A program made the translations under genes and the position numbers. A stretch of 64,000 bases of DNA from Salipiger sp. CCB-MM3. Its GTDB lineage: Bacteria > Pseudomonadota > Alphaproteobacteria > Rhodobacterales > Rhodobacteraceae. Position 1 is the stretch's first letter, and every line of letters starts with the position of its first letter. Below the pieces are notes generated by a model. It saw nothing but the letters and a program-made list of their open reading frames with translations. It ran no database searches and had not been told where the DNA came from. Shown one piece after another: positions 37,738 to 46,819 of the stretch. The DNA lies in the NCBI RefSeq assembly GCF_001687105.1, contig NZ_CP014595.1:1697001-1761000 (forward strand), read 5' to 3'.

Positions 37738-39138
37738 TCAGCGCGCGCCAGCCTGCATCAGCCCCTGCGCCTTCAGCTCGGCATGCGCCTCGTCCAGCGC
37801 CTTCCATGCGCGCGAGATCAGCACATCGATTTCCTCTTTCGAGATCACCAGCGGCGGCGAGATGATCATCCGGTCGCCCACATGGCGCATCACCAGATTG
37901 TTGGCGAAGCAACGCTCGCGGGTGATGTAACCGGCGGTGCCAGCCTCGGCGGCGAAGGGCGCGCGAGCGGCCTTGTCCGGGGTCAGCGCGATCGAGCCCA
38001 TCATGCCGGCGATCTTCGCCTCGCCGACCAGCGGGTGCTCGGTCAGGCTCTCGAACTTCGCCTTGAGATAGGGGCCGGTGACGTCGCGCACCTGCTCGAC
38101 GATCTTTTCCTCCTCGAGAATGCGCAGGTTCTCCAGCGCCACGGCGCTGGCCACCGGGTGGCCGGAGTAGGTGTAGCCGTGGTTGAACTCGGTCTTGGCG
38201 ATGACGCTGGCCACTTCGTCCGACAGGATCGAGCCGCCGATCGGCTGGTAGCCCGACGACAGGCCCTTGGCGATGGTCATGATGTCAGGCTCGATGCCCA
38301 TGGTCTGCGAGCCAAACCAGTTGCCGGTGCGCCCAAAGCCGCAGATCACCTCGTCGGCGATCAGCAGGATGCCGTATTTCTTCACGATGCGGGTGATTTC
38401 CGGCCAGTAGGTCTCGGGCGGGATGATCACGCCGCCAGCGCCCTGAATTGGCTCGGCGATGAAGGCGGCGACGCGGTGCGGGCCGATCTCTTCGATCTTC
38501 GCTTCCAGCTGACGCGCGCGTTCAAGGCCGAACTCCTCGGGGGTCATGTTGCCGCCCTCGGCCCACCAGTTGGGCTGGTCGATATGCTCGATGCCGGGGA
38601 TCGGCAGGCCGCCCTGCATGTGCATGCCCTTCATGCCGCCGAGCGAGCCCGAGCCCACCGACGAGCCGTGATAGGCGTTCCAGCGCGAGATGATCACGTC
38701 GCGCTCGGGCTGGCCCTTTTCGGCCCAGTAAGTGCGCACGAGGCGCAGGTTGGTGTCATTGGCCTCCGAACCCGAGGAGGCATAGAACACGGTGTTCAGA
38801 TCGCCCGGTGCCAGCTCGGCGATCTTTGCCGAAAGCTGGATGACCGGTACGTGGGTCGTCATGAAGAAGGTGTTGTAATACGGCAGTTCTTCCATCTGGC
38901 GCGCGGCGACGGCGGCCAGTTCCTTGCGGCCATACCCGGCGTTGACGCACCAAAGACCGGCCATGCCGTCGAGGATGCGCTCGCCTTCGCTGTCGGTCAG
39001 CCAGCAGCCCTCGGCGCGGGTGATCACCCGCGCGCCCCTGCGGGCGAGGTCAGAGCCGGTGGTGAACGGGTGCATATGGTGCGCCGCGTCCAGAGCCTGC
39101 AGCTCTTCGGTGGGCGTGTTGACGTTGATCAGGGCCAT
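37738..39138 (-). CDS. Class III aminotransferase (putrescine/omega-amino acid:pyruvate type)
   Basis: 466-residue PLP enzyme. The Schiff-base lysine is in TIAKGLSSGYQPIGG (about residue 285), and the aspartate in LLIADEVICGFGRTG contacts the ring nitrogen. The N-terminal and WNAYHGSS regions match SpuC-like putrescine-pyruvate aminotransferases, which fits the adjacent polyamine importer and PuuB-like oxidase. Beta-alanine:pyruvate aminotransferase is an alternative. The ATG at 39138 is preferred. A TGATCA operator lies upstream at 39181-39194, between this gene and the GntR regulator. Confidence 0.88.
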   Translation of the reverse strand: MALINVNTPTEELQALDAAHHMHPFTTGSDLARRGARVITRAEGCWLTDSEGERILDGMAGLWCVNAGYGRKELAAVAARQMEELPYYNTFFMTTHVPVIQLSAKIAELAPGDLNTVFYASSGSEANDTNLRLVRTYWAEKGQPERDVIISRWNAYHGSSVGSGSLGGMKGMHMQGGLPIPGIEHIDQPNWWAEGGNMTPEEFGLERARQLEAKIEEIGPHRVAAFIAEPIQGAGGVIIPPETYWPEITRIVKKYGILLIADEVICGFGRTGNWFGSQTMGIEPDIMTIAKGLSSGYQPIGGSILSDEVASVIAKTEFNHGYTYSGHPVASAVALENLRILEEEKIVEQVRDVTGPYLKAKFESLTEHPLVGEAKIAGMMGSIALTPDKAARAPFAAEAGTAGYITRERCFANNLVMRHVGDRMIISPPLVISKEEIDVLISRAWKALDEAHAELKAQGLMQAGAR

Positions 39139-39180
39139 GGGGAAAGACCTCTCTGCGCTGTACGGAAAGTTGTCGCCCAT

Positions 39181-39194
39181 AATATGATCAAATT
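39181..39194. promoter_or_regulatory. TGATCA operator, site A
   Basis: The sequence AATATGATCAAATT is palindromic around TGATCA (39185-39190), apart from one position per arm. It lies upstream of the aminotransferase gene. The same core occurs at 39881-39886 and 39963-39968. Confidence 0.5.
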
Positions 39195-39211
39195 ATTCGG
39201 CGTCAATCGAA

Positions 39212-39865
39212 TCAGGACAGTCCTTCGCGGATCTGTGTCATGCCCTGCACCACGTCGCCTTCCATTGCGGCAGCTGCGGCCTCGGCATCGCGGTTTTCCA
39301 GCGCGTCCAGCAGGTCTTTGTGAAGGTCTGGAAGATTGCGCGTGCCGAACATGCCGCAGACCACACGCAGCGACGGGCCAAAGCGCAGCCACAGCCCCTC
39401 GACCATCTCGGTAAGGATCGGTGCCTCGGCCAGCGCATTCATCTCGGCATGGAAGCGGTGATTCTCTTCGAGGTAGCCGCGCACGTCGCCGCGGGCGATG
39501 GCCAGATCGAGCCGCGCGTCGGTCTCGCGCAGGCCCTCGATCGCCTCTGGTGTGCAGCGCGCGGCGGCGCGCCTTGCAAGTTGGGGCTCCAGCGCGACGC
39601 GGGCGATCAGCAGCTGTTCCACGGCGGCCTCGTCGAGCACCGGCACAACGATGCGGCGATTGCCCTGAAAGGCCAGCGCGCCAGCGGCGGTCATGCGGCG
39701 CAGGGCCTCGCGCACCGGCGTCATCCCGGCGCCCAGCCGGTCCACCAGCCCTTGGATCGTCACCGCCTGACCGGGCGCCAGTTCGCCAAAGAGAATCATC
39801 TCGCGCAGTTGCCGGTAGACCAGTTCATGCGCCGGCGGTCCGGCGCCCTCTGCCCTCACATTCAT
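39212..39865 (-). CDS. GntR-family regulator of the polyamine genes (FCD subfamily)
   Basis: 217 residues. Winged helix near residues 15-70 (REMILFGELAPGQAVTIQGL, then GAGMTPVREALRRMTAAG) and an FCD helical domain with ENHRFHAEMNAL and DLHKDLLDALENRD. It lies between the aminotransferase gene and the importer operon, and palindromic TGATCA sites flank it on both sides. It probably represses both neighbours and itself, with a polyamine or catabolite as effector. GTG at 39868 is an alternative start. Confidence 0.88.
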   Translation of the reverse strand: MNVRAEGAGPPAHELVYRQLREMILFGELAPGQAVTIQGLVDRLGAGMTPVREALRRMTAAGALAFQGNRRIVVPVLDEAAVEQLLIARVALEPQLARRAAARCTPEAIEGLRETDARLDLAIARGDVRGYLEENHRFHAEMNALAEAPILTEMVEGLWLRFGPSLRVVCGMFGTRNLPDLHKDLLDALENRDAEAAAAAMEGDVVQGMTQIREGLS

Positions 39866-39876
39866 CACGTGCCCTT

Positions 39877-39889
39877 CATTTGATCATTT
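39877..39889. promoter_or_regulatory. TGATCA operator, site B
   Basis: CATTTGATCATTT with the core TGATCA at 39881-39886, just upstream of the GntR start codon at 39865. The position suits autorepression. Confidence 0.45.
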
Positions 39890-39958
39890 CCGCCGCGACG
39901 CCATCTTGCACGGTTAATCCGCCCATGAAAACATTCCAACAGTTGCCAAGTGAGGCAA

Positions 39959-39972
39959 CGTTTGATCAAATT
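39959..39972. promoter_or_regulatory. TGATCA operator, site C
   Basis: TTTGATCAAA (39961-39970) is a perfect 10-base palindrome about 50 bases before the potF-type gene at 40018, the position of a promoter or operator. Confidence 0.5.
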
Positions 39973-40017
39973 CGGGGGATGGGGCGGAAAAGACCCCAAT
40001 TCCAACGGGAGCGAATT

Positions 40018-41103
40018 ATGAAGACATCTCTGCTGAGTTTCACCGCGGGTCTCGCGCTGGCTGCGGCCGCGGCCCATGCCGACGAAGTCCGCGTCTACAA
40101 CTGGTCCGACTACATCGACGAATCGCTGCTCGAGAAATTCGAGGAAGAGACCGGGATCGACCTGATCTATGACGTCTTCGACAGCAACGAGGTTCTGGAG
40201 ACCAAGATGCTCGCGGGGGGCTCTGGCTATGACGTCGTGGTGCCCACCGGCACTTTCCTGCAACGTCAGATCGCGGCGGGCGCGTTCCAGAAGCTCGACA
40301 AGTCGAAGCTGCCGAACATCGAAAACATGTGGGATGTGATCTCGGAGCGCACCGCGAAATACGACCCCGGCAACGAATACGCCATCAACTACATGTGGGG
40401 CACCACCGGCATTGGCGTGAACGTGCCCAAGGTGAAGGAAATCCTCGGCGAGGACGCCCCGATCGACAGCTGGGACCTCGTGTTCAAGCCCGAGAACATG
40501 GAAAAGCTGGCGGAATGCGGCGTCTACTTCCTCGACGCGCCGTCCGAGATGATCCCGGCCGCGCTGCAGTACATCGGCGAGGATCCGGACAGCCACGACC
40601 CCGACGTGATCGCCAAGGCCGAAGACGTCTACATGCCGATCCGTCCCTACATCAGCAAGTTCCACTCGTCCGAGTACATCAACGCACTGGCCAATGGCGA
40701 CATCTGCGTGGCCGTGGGCTGGTCGGGTGACGTGCTGCAGGCGCGTGACCGCGCCGCCGAGGCCGAAAACGGCGTCGAAGTGGCCTATAACGCGCCCAAG
40801 GAAGGCGCGCAGATGTGGTTCGACCAGATGGCCATTCCGGTCGATGCGCCGAACCCCGACGCGGCGCATGTCTTCCTGAACTTCATCATGGACCCCGAGA
40901 ACATGGCGGCGGCGTCGAACTACGTCTACTACGCCAACGGCAACAAGGCCTCGCAGGAGTTCCTGGCCGAGGATGTGATCGGCGATCCGGCGATCTACCC
41001 CTCGGAAGAGGCGCTTGAGAACCTGTTCACCACCACGCCCTACGAGCCCAAGGTGCAGCGCGTCGTGACGCGCCTCTGGACCAAGATCAAGTCGGGCTCC
41101 TGA
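40018..41103 (+). CDS. potF: Polyamine ABC transporter binding protein (PotF-like)
   Basis: 361 residues with a Sec signal (MKTSLLSFTAGLALAAAAAHA). The mature N-terminus (EVRVYNWSDYIDESLLEKFE) is that of PotF/PotD proteins, with the usual YDVVVPTGTFL segment. It binds putrescine or a related polyamine in the periplasm. First gene of the importer operon 40018-45413. The ATG is preceded by GGGAGCG. A strong hairpin follows at 41117-41142. Confidence 0.92.
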   Translation: MKTSLLSFTAGLALAAAAAHADEVRVYNWSDYIDESLLEKFEEETGIDLIYDVFDSNEVLETKMLAGGSGYDVVVPTGTFLQRQIAAGAFQKLDKSKLPNIENMWDVISERTAKYDPGNEYAINYMWGTTGIGVNVPKVKEILGEDAPIDSWDLVFKPENMEKLAECGVYFLDAPSEMIPAALQYIGEDPDSHDPDVIAKAEDVYMPIRPYISKFHSSEYINALANGDICVAVGWSGDVLQARDRAAEAENGVEVAYNAPKEGAQMWFDQMAIPVDAPNPDAAHVFLNFIMDPENMAAASNYVYYANGNKASQEFLAEDVIGDPAIYPSEEALENLFTTTPYEPKVQRVVTRLWTKIKSGS

Positions 41104-41116
41104 GCCTGAACCGACC

Positions 41117-41142
41117 GGCCCGTCCCCTCGCGGGGGCGGGCC
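41117..41142 (+). other. Hairpin after the potF-type gene
   Basis: GGCCCGTCCCC (41117-41127) pairs with GGGGGCGGGCC (41132-41142), 11 pairs with one G-T. The tail ATTATTC is not a strong T-run, so partial termination or message stabilisation is likely. Confidence 0.65.
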
Positions 41143-41167
41143 ATTATTCATGACAGGACCCTCCCGC

Positions 41168-42289
<1,122 letters not shown>

Positions 42290-42292
42290 GCC

Positions 42293-43183
42293 ATGCGCCG
42301 CTTCGCCCTCATCGCGATCCCCTATCTATGGCTTCTGGCGCTGTTTCTGGTGCCCTTCATCATCGTCCTGAAGATCTCGCTCTCGGACATCGCGCTGGCC
42401 CGGCCGCCCTATATGCCGCAGCTCGATCTCGGCGCGGGCTGGGAGGGGCTGAAAGCCTTCTTCTCCGAACTCGATTTCGAGAATTTCGTCTTCCTGACCA
42501 CCGATGACCTCTACTGGAAGGCCTATCTGTCGTCGCTGAAGATCGCCGCCGTCTCGACCCTGCTCACGCTCTGCGTCGGCTACCCCGTGGCCTACGCCAT
42601 GGCACGCGCGCCCGAGGAATGGCGCCCGACGCTGCTGATGCTGGTGATCCTGCCGTTCTGGACCTCCTTCCTGATCCGCGTCTACTCGTGGATGGGGATC
42701 CTCTCGAACGAGGGGGTGCTGAACCAGCTGCTGATGTGGCTCGGCGTTATCGACGCGCCGCTGCAGATCATGAACACCACCACCGCGGTCTACATCGGCG
42801 TGGTCTACACCTATCTGCCGTTCATGATCCTGCCGATCTACTCGGCGCTGGAAAAGCTCGACGGCGCGCTGCTCGAAGCCGCCGAGGACCTTGGCTGCTC
42901 GCGGCTCGAGGCGTTCTGGCTGGTCACATGGCCGCTCTCGCGCAACGGCATCATCGCGGGCTGCTTCCTCGTCTTCATCCCCACCATCGGCGAGTTCGTC
43001 ATCCCGTCGCTGCTCGGCGGGTCCGACACGCTGATGATCGGCAAGGTGCTGTGGGAAGAGTTCTTCTCCAACCGCGACTGGCCCGTCGCCTCGGCGGTGG
43101 CCGTGGTGCTGCTGCTGATCCTGATCATTCCCATCGTGCTCTTCCAGCGCAACGAGCAGAAGCAGCGGGAGGCCGAAGGATGA
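42293..43183 (+). CDS. potH: Polyamine ABC transporter permease (PotB/PotH-type)
   Basis: 296 residues, about six membrane segments (first at residues 5-27), EAA loop LEAAEDLGCSRLEAFWLVTWPL near residue 200. It forms the channel with the permease at 43254. The symbol is by family position; PotB is equally possible. Confidence 0.9.
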   Translation: MRRFALIAIPYLWLLALFLVPFIIVLKISLSDIALARPPYMPQLDLGAGWEGLKAFFSELDFENFVFLTTDDLYWKAYLSSLKIAAVSTLLTLCVGYPVAYAMARAPEEWRPTLLMLVILPFWTSFLIRVYSWMGILSNEGVLNQLLMWLGVIDAPLQIMNTTTAVYIGVVYTYLPFMILPIYSALEKLDGALLEAAEDLGCSRLEAFWLVTWPLSRNGIIAGCFLVFIPTIGEFVIPSLLGGSDTLMIGKVLWEEFFSNRDWPVASAVAVVLLLILIIPIVLFQRNEQKQREAEG

Positions 43184-43193
43184 GCGCCCGCAG

Positions 43194-43216
43194 CTTCTTC
43201 TCTTTCCAAATACGCA
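43194..43216 (+). repeat. Dispersed intergenic element, copy 4 (short, inside an operon)
   Basis: A 23-base core identical to 15978-16000, placed in the 70-base gap between the two permease genes. The following GCCGGAGGCC provides the ribosome-binding site of the second permease gene. Confidence 0.6.
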
Positions 43217-43253
43217 CCGGCACCGCCGCCGGCCACAAAGCCGGAGGCCGGGC

Positions 43254-44072
43254 ATGAGACGCTTCAGCTGGTTCAACACGGTCTCGCTGACGCTGGGCTT
43301 CGCCTTCCTCTATCTGCCGATGGTGCTGCTGGTCTTCTACAGCTTCAACGAAAGCCGTCTGGTCACCGTCTGGGCGGGCTTCTCGACCAAATGGTACGGC
43401 GAGCTTTTCCGCGATCAGGCCTTCCTCGATGCCGCATGGGTCACGGTGAAAGTGGCGGTTTTTTCATCGACCCTCGCCACGATCCTCGGCACCATGGCGG
43501 CCTATGTGCTGGTGCGCGCCGGGCGCTTCCATGGCCGGACGCTCTTCTCGGGGATGATCTACGCGCCGCTGGTGATGCCCGAGGTGATCACCGGCCTGTC
43601 GCTGCTGCTGCTGTTCATCGGCATCAACCTCGACCGCGGCGTCTTTACCATCGTGCTGGCGCATACGACTTTTTCCATGTGCTACGTCTCGGTGGTGGTC
43701 TCCTCGCGGCTCACCACCTTCGACCGCTCGCTGGAAGAGGCGGCGCTGGATTTGGGCTGCTCGCCGTTTGAGGCGTTCCGGCTGGTCACCCTGCCGATCA
43801 TCGCGCCTGCGGTGATCTCGGGCTGGTTGCTGGCCTTCACCCTCTCGCTCGACGATCTGGTGATCGCCAGCTTCACCACCGGCCCCTCGGCCACGACGCT
43901 GCCGATCAAGATCTTCTCGGCGGTGCGTCTTGGCGTCAGCCCGCAGATCAACGCGCTGTCGACGCTGATGATCGGGATCGTCACCTTGGGTGTGATCACC
44001 GCGTCGATCATGTCAAAGCGCGCGGCTGTGGCGCAGCGGCGCGACGAGCAGGCGGCGATCCGGGCAGACTGA
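43254..44072 (+). CDS. potI: Polyamine ABC transporter permease (PotC/PotI-type)
   Basis: 272 residues, about six membrane segments, EAA loop LEEAALDLGCSPFEAFRLVTLPI near residue 165. Second channel subunit. GGAGG lies 7 bases before the ATG. It is followed nine bases later by the PuuB-like oxidase gene. Confidence 0.9.
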   Translation: MRRFSWFNTVSLTLGFAFLYLPMVLLVFYSFNESRLVTVWAGFSTKWYGELFRDQAFLDAAWVTVKVAVFSSTLATILGTMAAYVLVRAGRFHGRTLFSGMIYAPLVMPEVITGLSLLLLFIGINLDRGVFTIVLAHTTFSMCYVSVVVSSRLTTFDRSLEEAALDLGCSPFEAFRLVTLPIIAPAVISGWLLAFTLSLDDLVIASFTTGPSATTLPIKIFSAVRLGVSPQINALSTLMIGIVTLGVITASIMSKRAAVAQRRDEQAAIRAD

Positions 44073-44081
44073 GGAAGACCC

Positions 44082-45413
44082 ATGAAACGCATCTACGAAG
44101 CTGCGGCCTATGGGCCGCAGGGCGCCTGTTTTTGGGCGGACACCGTGCAAGGCGTCGATGCCGGGGCATGGGGGCCGCTCGCCGCGCCGCGCCATGTGGA
44201 CGTGGCCATCATCGGGGGCGGCTTCACCGGGCTATCGGCAGCGCTGCATCTGGCGCAGGACGACGTTGACGTCGCGGTGCTGGAGGCGGGCCATCCGGGC
44301 TATGGCGCGTCGGGGCGCAATGGCGGCTTCTGCTGCCTCGGCGGGGCCAAGGCGCCGCACGGCCTGCTGCGCAAACGCTATGGCGAGGGCGGGCTGATCG
44401 AGTGGTGCCGCACCGAAAAGGCGGCCATCGACACCGCCGCCGGGCTGATCGCCGAACATGGCATCGACGCCGACACGCATTCCCAAGGCGAGACGCTGCT
44501 TGCGCATACGCCGCGCGCCTTCGCCGCGCTGAAGGCGGAGGCCGAGACGCTGCCGCAACTTTACGGCGTTGAGGGGCGGCTGATCCCGCAGGACGCGCTG
44601 GCAGGGGAGGGTCTTGCCGGGCCGTTCCACGGTGCGCTCGAAGTGCCGCTGGGCTTTGCGCTCAACCCGCGCAAGTACCATGCCGGGCTTGGCCGCGCCG
44701 CCAGTGCGGCGGGGGCGGCCTTGCATGACAATACCCCGGTCACCGCCTTGCGGCAGGAGGGCGGGCGCTGGCATCTCACCACGCCGCAGGCGGTGCTGAC
44801 CGCGAACCGTGTGATCCTCGCCACCAATGGCTATTCCTCCGAGGATGTGCCGGATTGGCTGCGCGGGCGCTACCTGCCGGTGCAGTCCAGCGTCATCGTC
44901 ACCGAGCCGCTCAGCGAGATGCAGCGGGCCGCCGCCGGCTGGACGTCTCGCCAAATGGCCTATGACACGCGCCAGCTGCTGCATTACTTCCGCCTGATGC
45001 CCGACAACCGCTTCCTTTTCGGGATGCGCGGCGGGCTGACCGCGACGGACCGGGCGCAACGTGCCATCAGCAAGAAGATCCGCCGCGAATTCATCGAGAT
45101 GTTCCCAGCGTGGAGCGGTGTCCGGATCTCCCATGAATGGGCCGGGCTGGTGTGCCTGATGGCCAATCTCACGCCTTATGTCGGGCCGGTGCCTGAACTG
45201 CCGGGGCTGTTTGCAGGGCTTGGCTTTCACGGCAACGGCGTCGCCATGGGCACGCATGCGGGGGTGCTGCTGGCCGATCTGGCGCAGGGCAAAGCGCCGC
45301 GCGGCAGCTATCCCGCCGTGATGCAGAGCCGCCCCAAGCGTTTCCCGCTGGGCGGCCTGCGCCGGGCGCTGCTGGCTCCGGCCTATATGGGCGCGTCGCT
45401 CTTCGATCTCTAG
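44082..45413 (+). CDS. FAD-dependent oxidoreductase, PuuB-like (gamma-glutamylputrescine oxidase family)
   Basis: 443 residues. The Rossmann FAD motif reads VDVAIIGGGFTGLSAALHLA near residues 40-60, followed by VLEAGHPGYGASGRNGGF, typical of DAO-type amine oxidases such as PuuB and OrdL. The C-terminal WAGLVCLMANLTPYVGPVPE and GFHGNGVAMGTHAG blocks complete the fold. In the polyamine context it probably oxidises gamma-glutamylputrescine or a related amine. No gamma-glutamylputrescine synthetase is encoded next to it. Last gene of the importer operon, converging with argC. Confidence 0.87.
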   Translation: MKRIYEAAAYGPQGACFWADTVQGVDAGAWGPLAAPRHVDVAIIGGGFTGLSAALHLAQDDVDVAVLEAGHPGYGASGRNGGFCCLGGAKAPHGLLRKRYGEGGLIEWCRTEKAAIDTAAGLIAEHGIDADTHSQGETLLAHTPRAFAALKAEAETLPQLYGVEGRLIPQDALAGEGLAGPFHGALEVPLGFALNPRKYHAGLGRAASAAGAALHDNTPVTALRQEGGRWHLTTPQAVLTANRVILATNGYSSEDVPDWLRGRYLPVQSSVIVTEPLSEMQRAAAGWTSRQMAYDTRQLLHYFRLMPDNRFLFGMRGGLTATDRAQRAISKKIRREFIEMFPAWSGVRISHEWAGLVCLMANLTPYVGPVPELPGLFAGLGFHGNGVAMGTHAGVLLADLAQGKAPRGSYPAVMQSRPKRFPLGGLRRALLAPAYMGASLFDL

Positions 45414-45470
45414 ACTGCAAAAGTCCGCGTGCCCCTGCCGGGACGTGCCGGCAGGGGACAGGCCTGACGG

Positions 45471-46445
45471 TCAGGGCCAGAGGGGGGCGCCCCCCAGTCC
45501 CGCAGTTTCGGGCAGGCCGCAGAGCAGGTTCGCATTCTGCACCGCTTGGCCAGCCGCTCCTTTGCCGAGATTGTCGACGACGCCCAGCCCGATGACGAGG
45601 TCGCGCGCGGGGTCGGCGGCGTAGCTGACGAATGACAGGTTCGAGCCCGCCGCCCATTTGGTCTGCGGCGGCCTGTCGGTGACGCGTACGAAGGGCCGGT
45701 CGGCGTAGAAGTCGCGGGCCGCCTCGAGGCATTGCCCGGTGCTGGCGCTGCCGCGGCAGTAGGTGGTGACCAGCAGGCCGCGGGTCATCGGCACAAGGTG
45801 CGGGGTGAAGACCAGTCCTGCGGCGCTGCCTCCCGACAGATGCTCGATGCTGGTCGCCATCTCTGGCATGTGGAGATGCTGCAGCAGTCCGTAGGGCTGC
45901 AGATTTTCGTTGCTCTCGGCGTAGCCAAAGCTGCCACCACCGCCGCGCCCGGCCCCCGAGATGCCTGTCTTGGCGTCGATCACGATATTGCCCGGCGTGA
46001 TCAGCCCGCCCGCCAGCAAGGGCGCAAGCGTGTTCAGCGTCGCTGCCGGAAAGCAGCCGGGGTTGGCGACGCGGCGCGCGCCCCGGATCCGCTCGGGCCA
46101 GACGTCGGCAAGCCCGTAGGTCCAGCCCTCGGCGTAGCGGTGATCGCCACCGATATCGACGATCTTCACCTCTTCTGGCACGCGCGACAGCGCGTCGGCC
46201 GAGGCGCCTGTGGGCAGCGACGCGAACAGCACGTCGAGGTGGGGCAGGGCGTCGGGGTCCCATTTCTCGATCACCAGATTGGCAAGTGCTGTGGGGGCGC
46301 CGGGAAAGCGCTCGACGAGGCGGCTGCCAGCGCTGCCGTCGCCCGCAGCGTAGACCAGCTCGAAAGACGGGTGACCGGCGATCAGGCGCAGCGCTTCGCC
46401 GCCGCCAAAACCGCTGATGCCGACAATGCCGACGCGAATGCTCAT
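45471..46445 (-). CDS. argC: N-acetyl-gamma-glutamyl-phosphate reductase
   Basis: 324 residues. NADP-binding GIVGISGFGGGEALRL, catalytic cysteine in VANPGCFPAATL and the DAKTGISGAGRGGGG segment are conserved. The usual HRH segment of ArgC appears as HLHMPEM, a deviation worth noting. It makes N-acetylglutamate semialdehyde in arginine synthesis. It lies downstream of an Arg-rich leader peptide and an intrinsic terminator, so an arginine-sensing attenuator is inferred. The ATG at 46445 has AAGGA 10 bases upstream. Confidence 0.9.
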   Translation of the reverse strand: MSIRVGIVGISGFGGGEALRLIAGHPSFELVYAAGDGSAGSRLVERFPGAPTALANLVIEKWDPDALPHLDVLFASLPTGASADALSRVPEEVKIVDIGGDHRYAEGWTYGLADVWPERIRGARRVANPGCFPAATLNTLAPLLAGGLITPGNIVIDAKTGISGAGRGGGGSFGYAESNENLQPYGLLQHLHMPEMATSIEHLSGGSAAGLVFTPHLVPMTRGLLVTTYCRGSASTGQCLEAARDFYADRPFVRVTDRPPQTKWAAGSNLSFVSYAADPARDLVIGLGVVDNLGKGAAGQAVQNANLLCGLPETAGLGGAPLWP

Positions 46446-46470
46446 GATGATGTCCTTCGATGATGCGAGT

Positions 46471-46505
46471 AAAACAAAACCCCCGAAGCCGGAGGCTGCG
46501 GGGGT
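46471..46505 (-). terminator. Attenuator terminator before argC
   Basis: On the minus strand ACCCCCG, AGCC / GGCT, CGGGGGT form a 12-base-pair hairpin (46479-46505), followed by TTTTGTTTT (46471-46478). Its 5' arm includes CGCAGCC (46494-46500), which is also complementary to a segment inside the leader peptide gene (46585-46592). It ends 26 bases before argC. Confidence 0.85.
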
Positions 46506-46556
46506 CAGGAACGCGGGTCGGAGGGGCTCCGGCAGTCGGGTTTCAGGAGAAGCCCG

Positions 46557-46655
46557 TTACCATGCCGAATATCCTTGATCGACGCGCAGCCCAAAGAGCC
46601 GCCGCAGGGGTGCGCGGCGTCGGCGTCGATCGAAGAGGGGGTGGTTCCTGAGCAT
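46557..46655 (-). CDS. Putative Arg-rich leader peptide of argC
   Basis: 32 codons starting ATG at 46655 and ending TGG TAA at 46557. The peptide begins MLRNHPLFDRRRRR, has two more Arg (LRR) and another in GLR: nine Arg in 32 residues, with five in a row. The Arg codons CGACGC can pair with GCGTCG further on in the gene, and GGGCTGCG (46585-46592) in between can pair with the 5' arm of the terminator. No strong ribosome-binding site is visible before the ATG. Sequence evidence only; Arg-rich frames also arise by chance in GC-rich DNA. Confidence 0.65.
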   Translation of the reverse strand: MLRNHPLFDRRRRRAPLRRLFGLRVDQGYSAW

Positions 46656-46760
46656 GGTCCGAAGGAATGTCGGCAGTTCACATGACAGTCAAGCGGCAGC
46701 TTTGAAGAAGGCGCTTGTTTCCCGTGAATCGTTGCGCGCTCTGCGCCGCGACCAGGCAAC

Positions 46761-46786
46761 AAAAAACCCGGGCGCGAACGCCCGGG
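46761..46786 (-). terminator. Intrinsic terminator of amtB
   Basis: CCCGGGCG (46767-46774) pairs with CGCCCGGG (46779-46786) around a CGAA loop; minus-strand T-run of six (46761-46766). Strong, 34 bases after the amtB stop. Confidence 0.88.
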
Positions 46787-46819
46787 CCAGTAGGTCAAAA
46801 GCTGAAAGGAAGGAGAAAA

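Noticed and set aside
46505..46798. Longer minus-strand frame overlapping the Arg leader
   Set aside because: It runs through the amtB terminator and the leader in another frame, and has no start signal or recognisable product.
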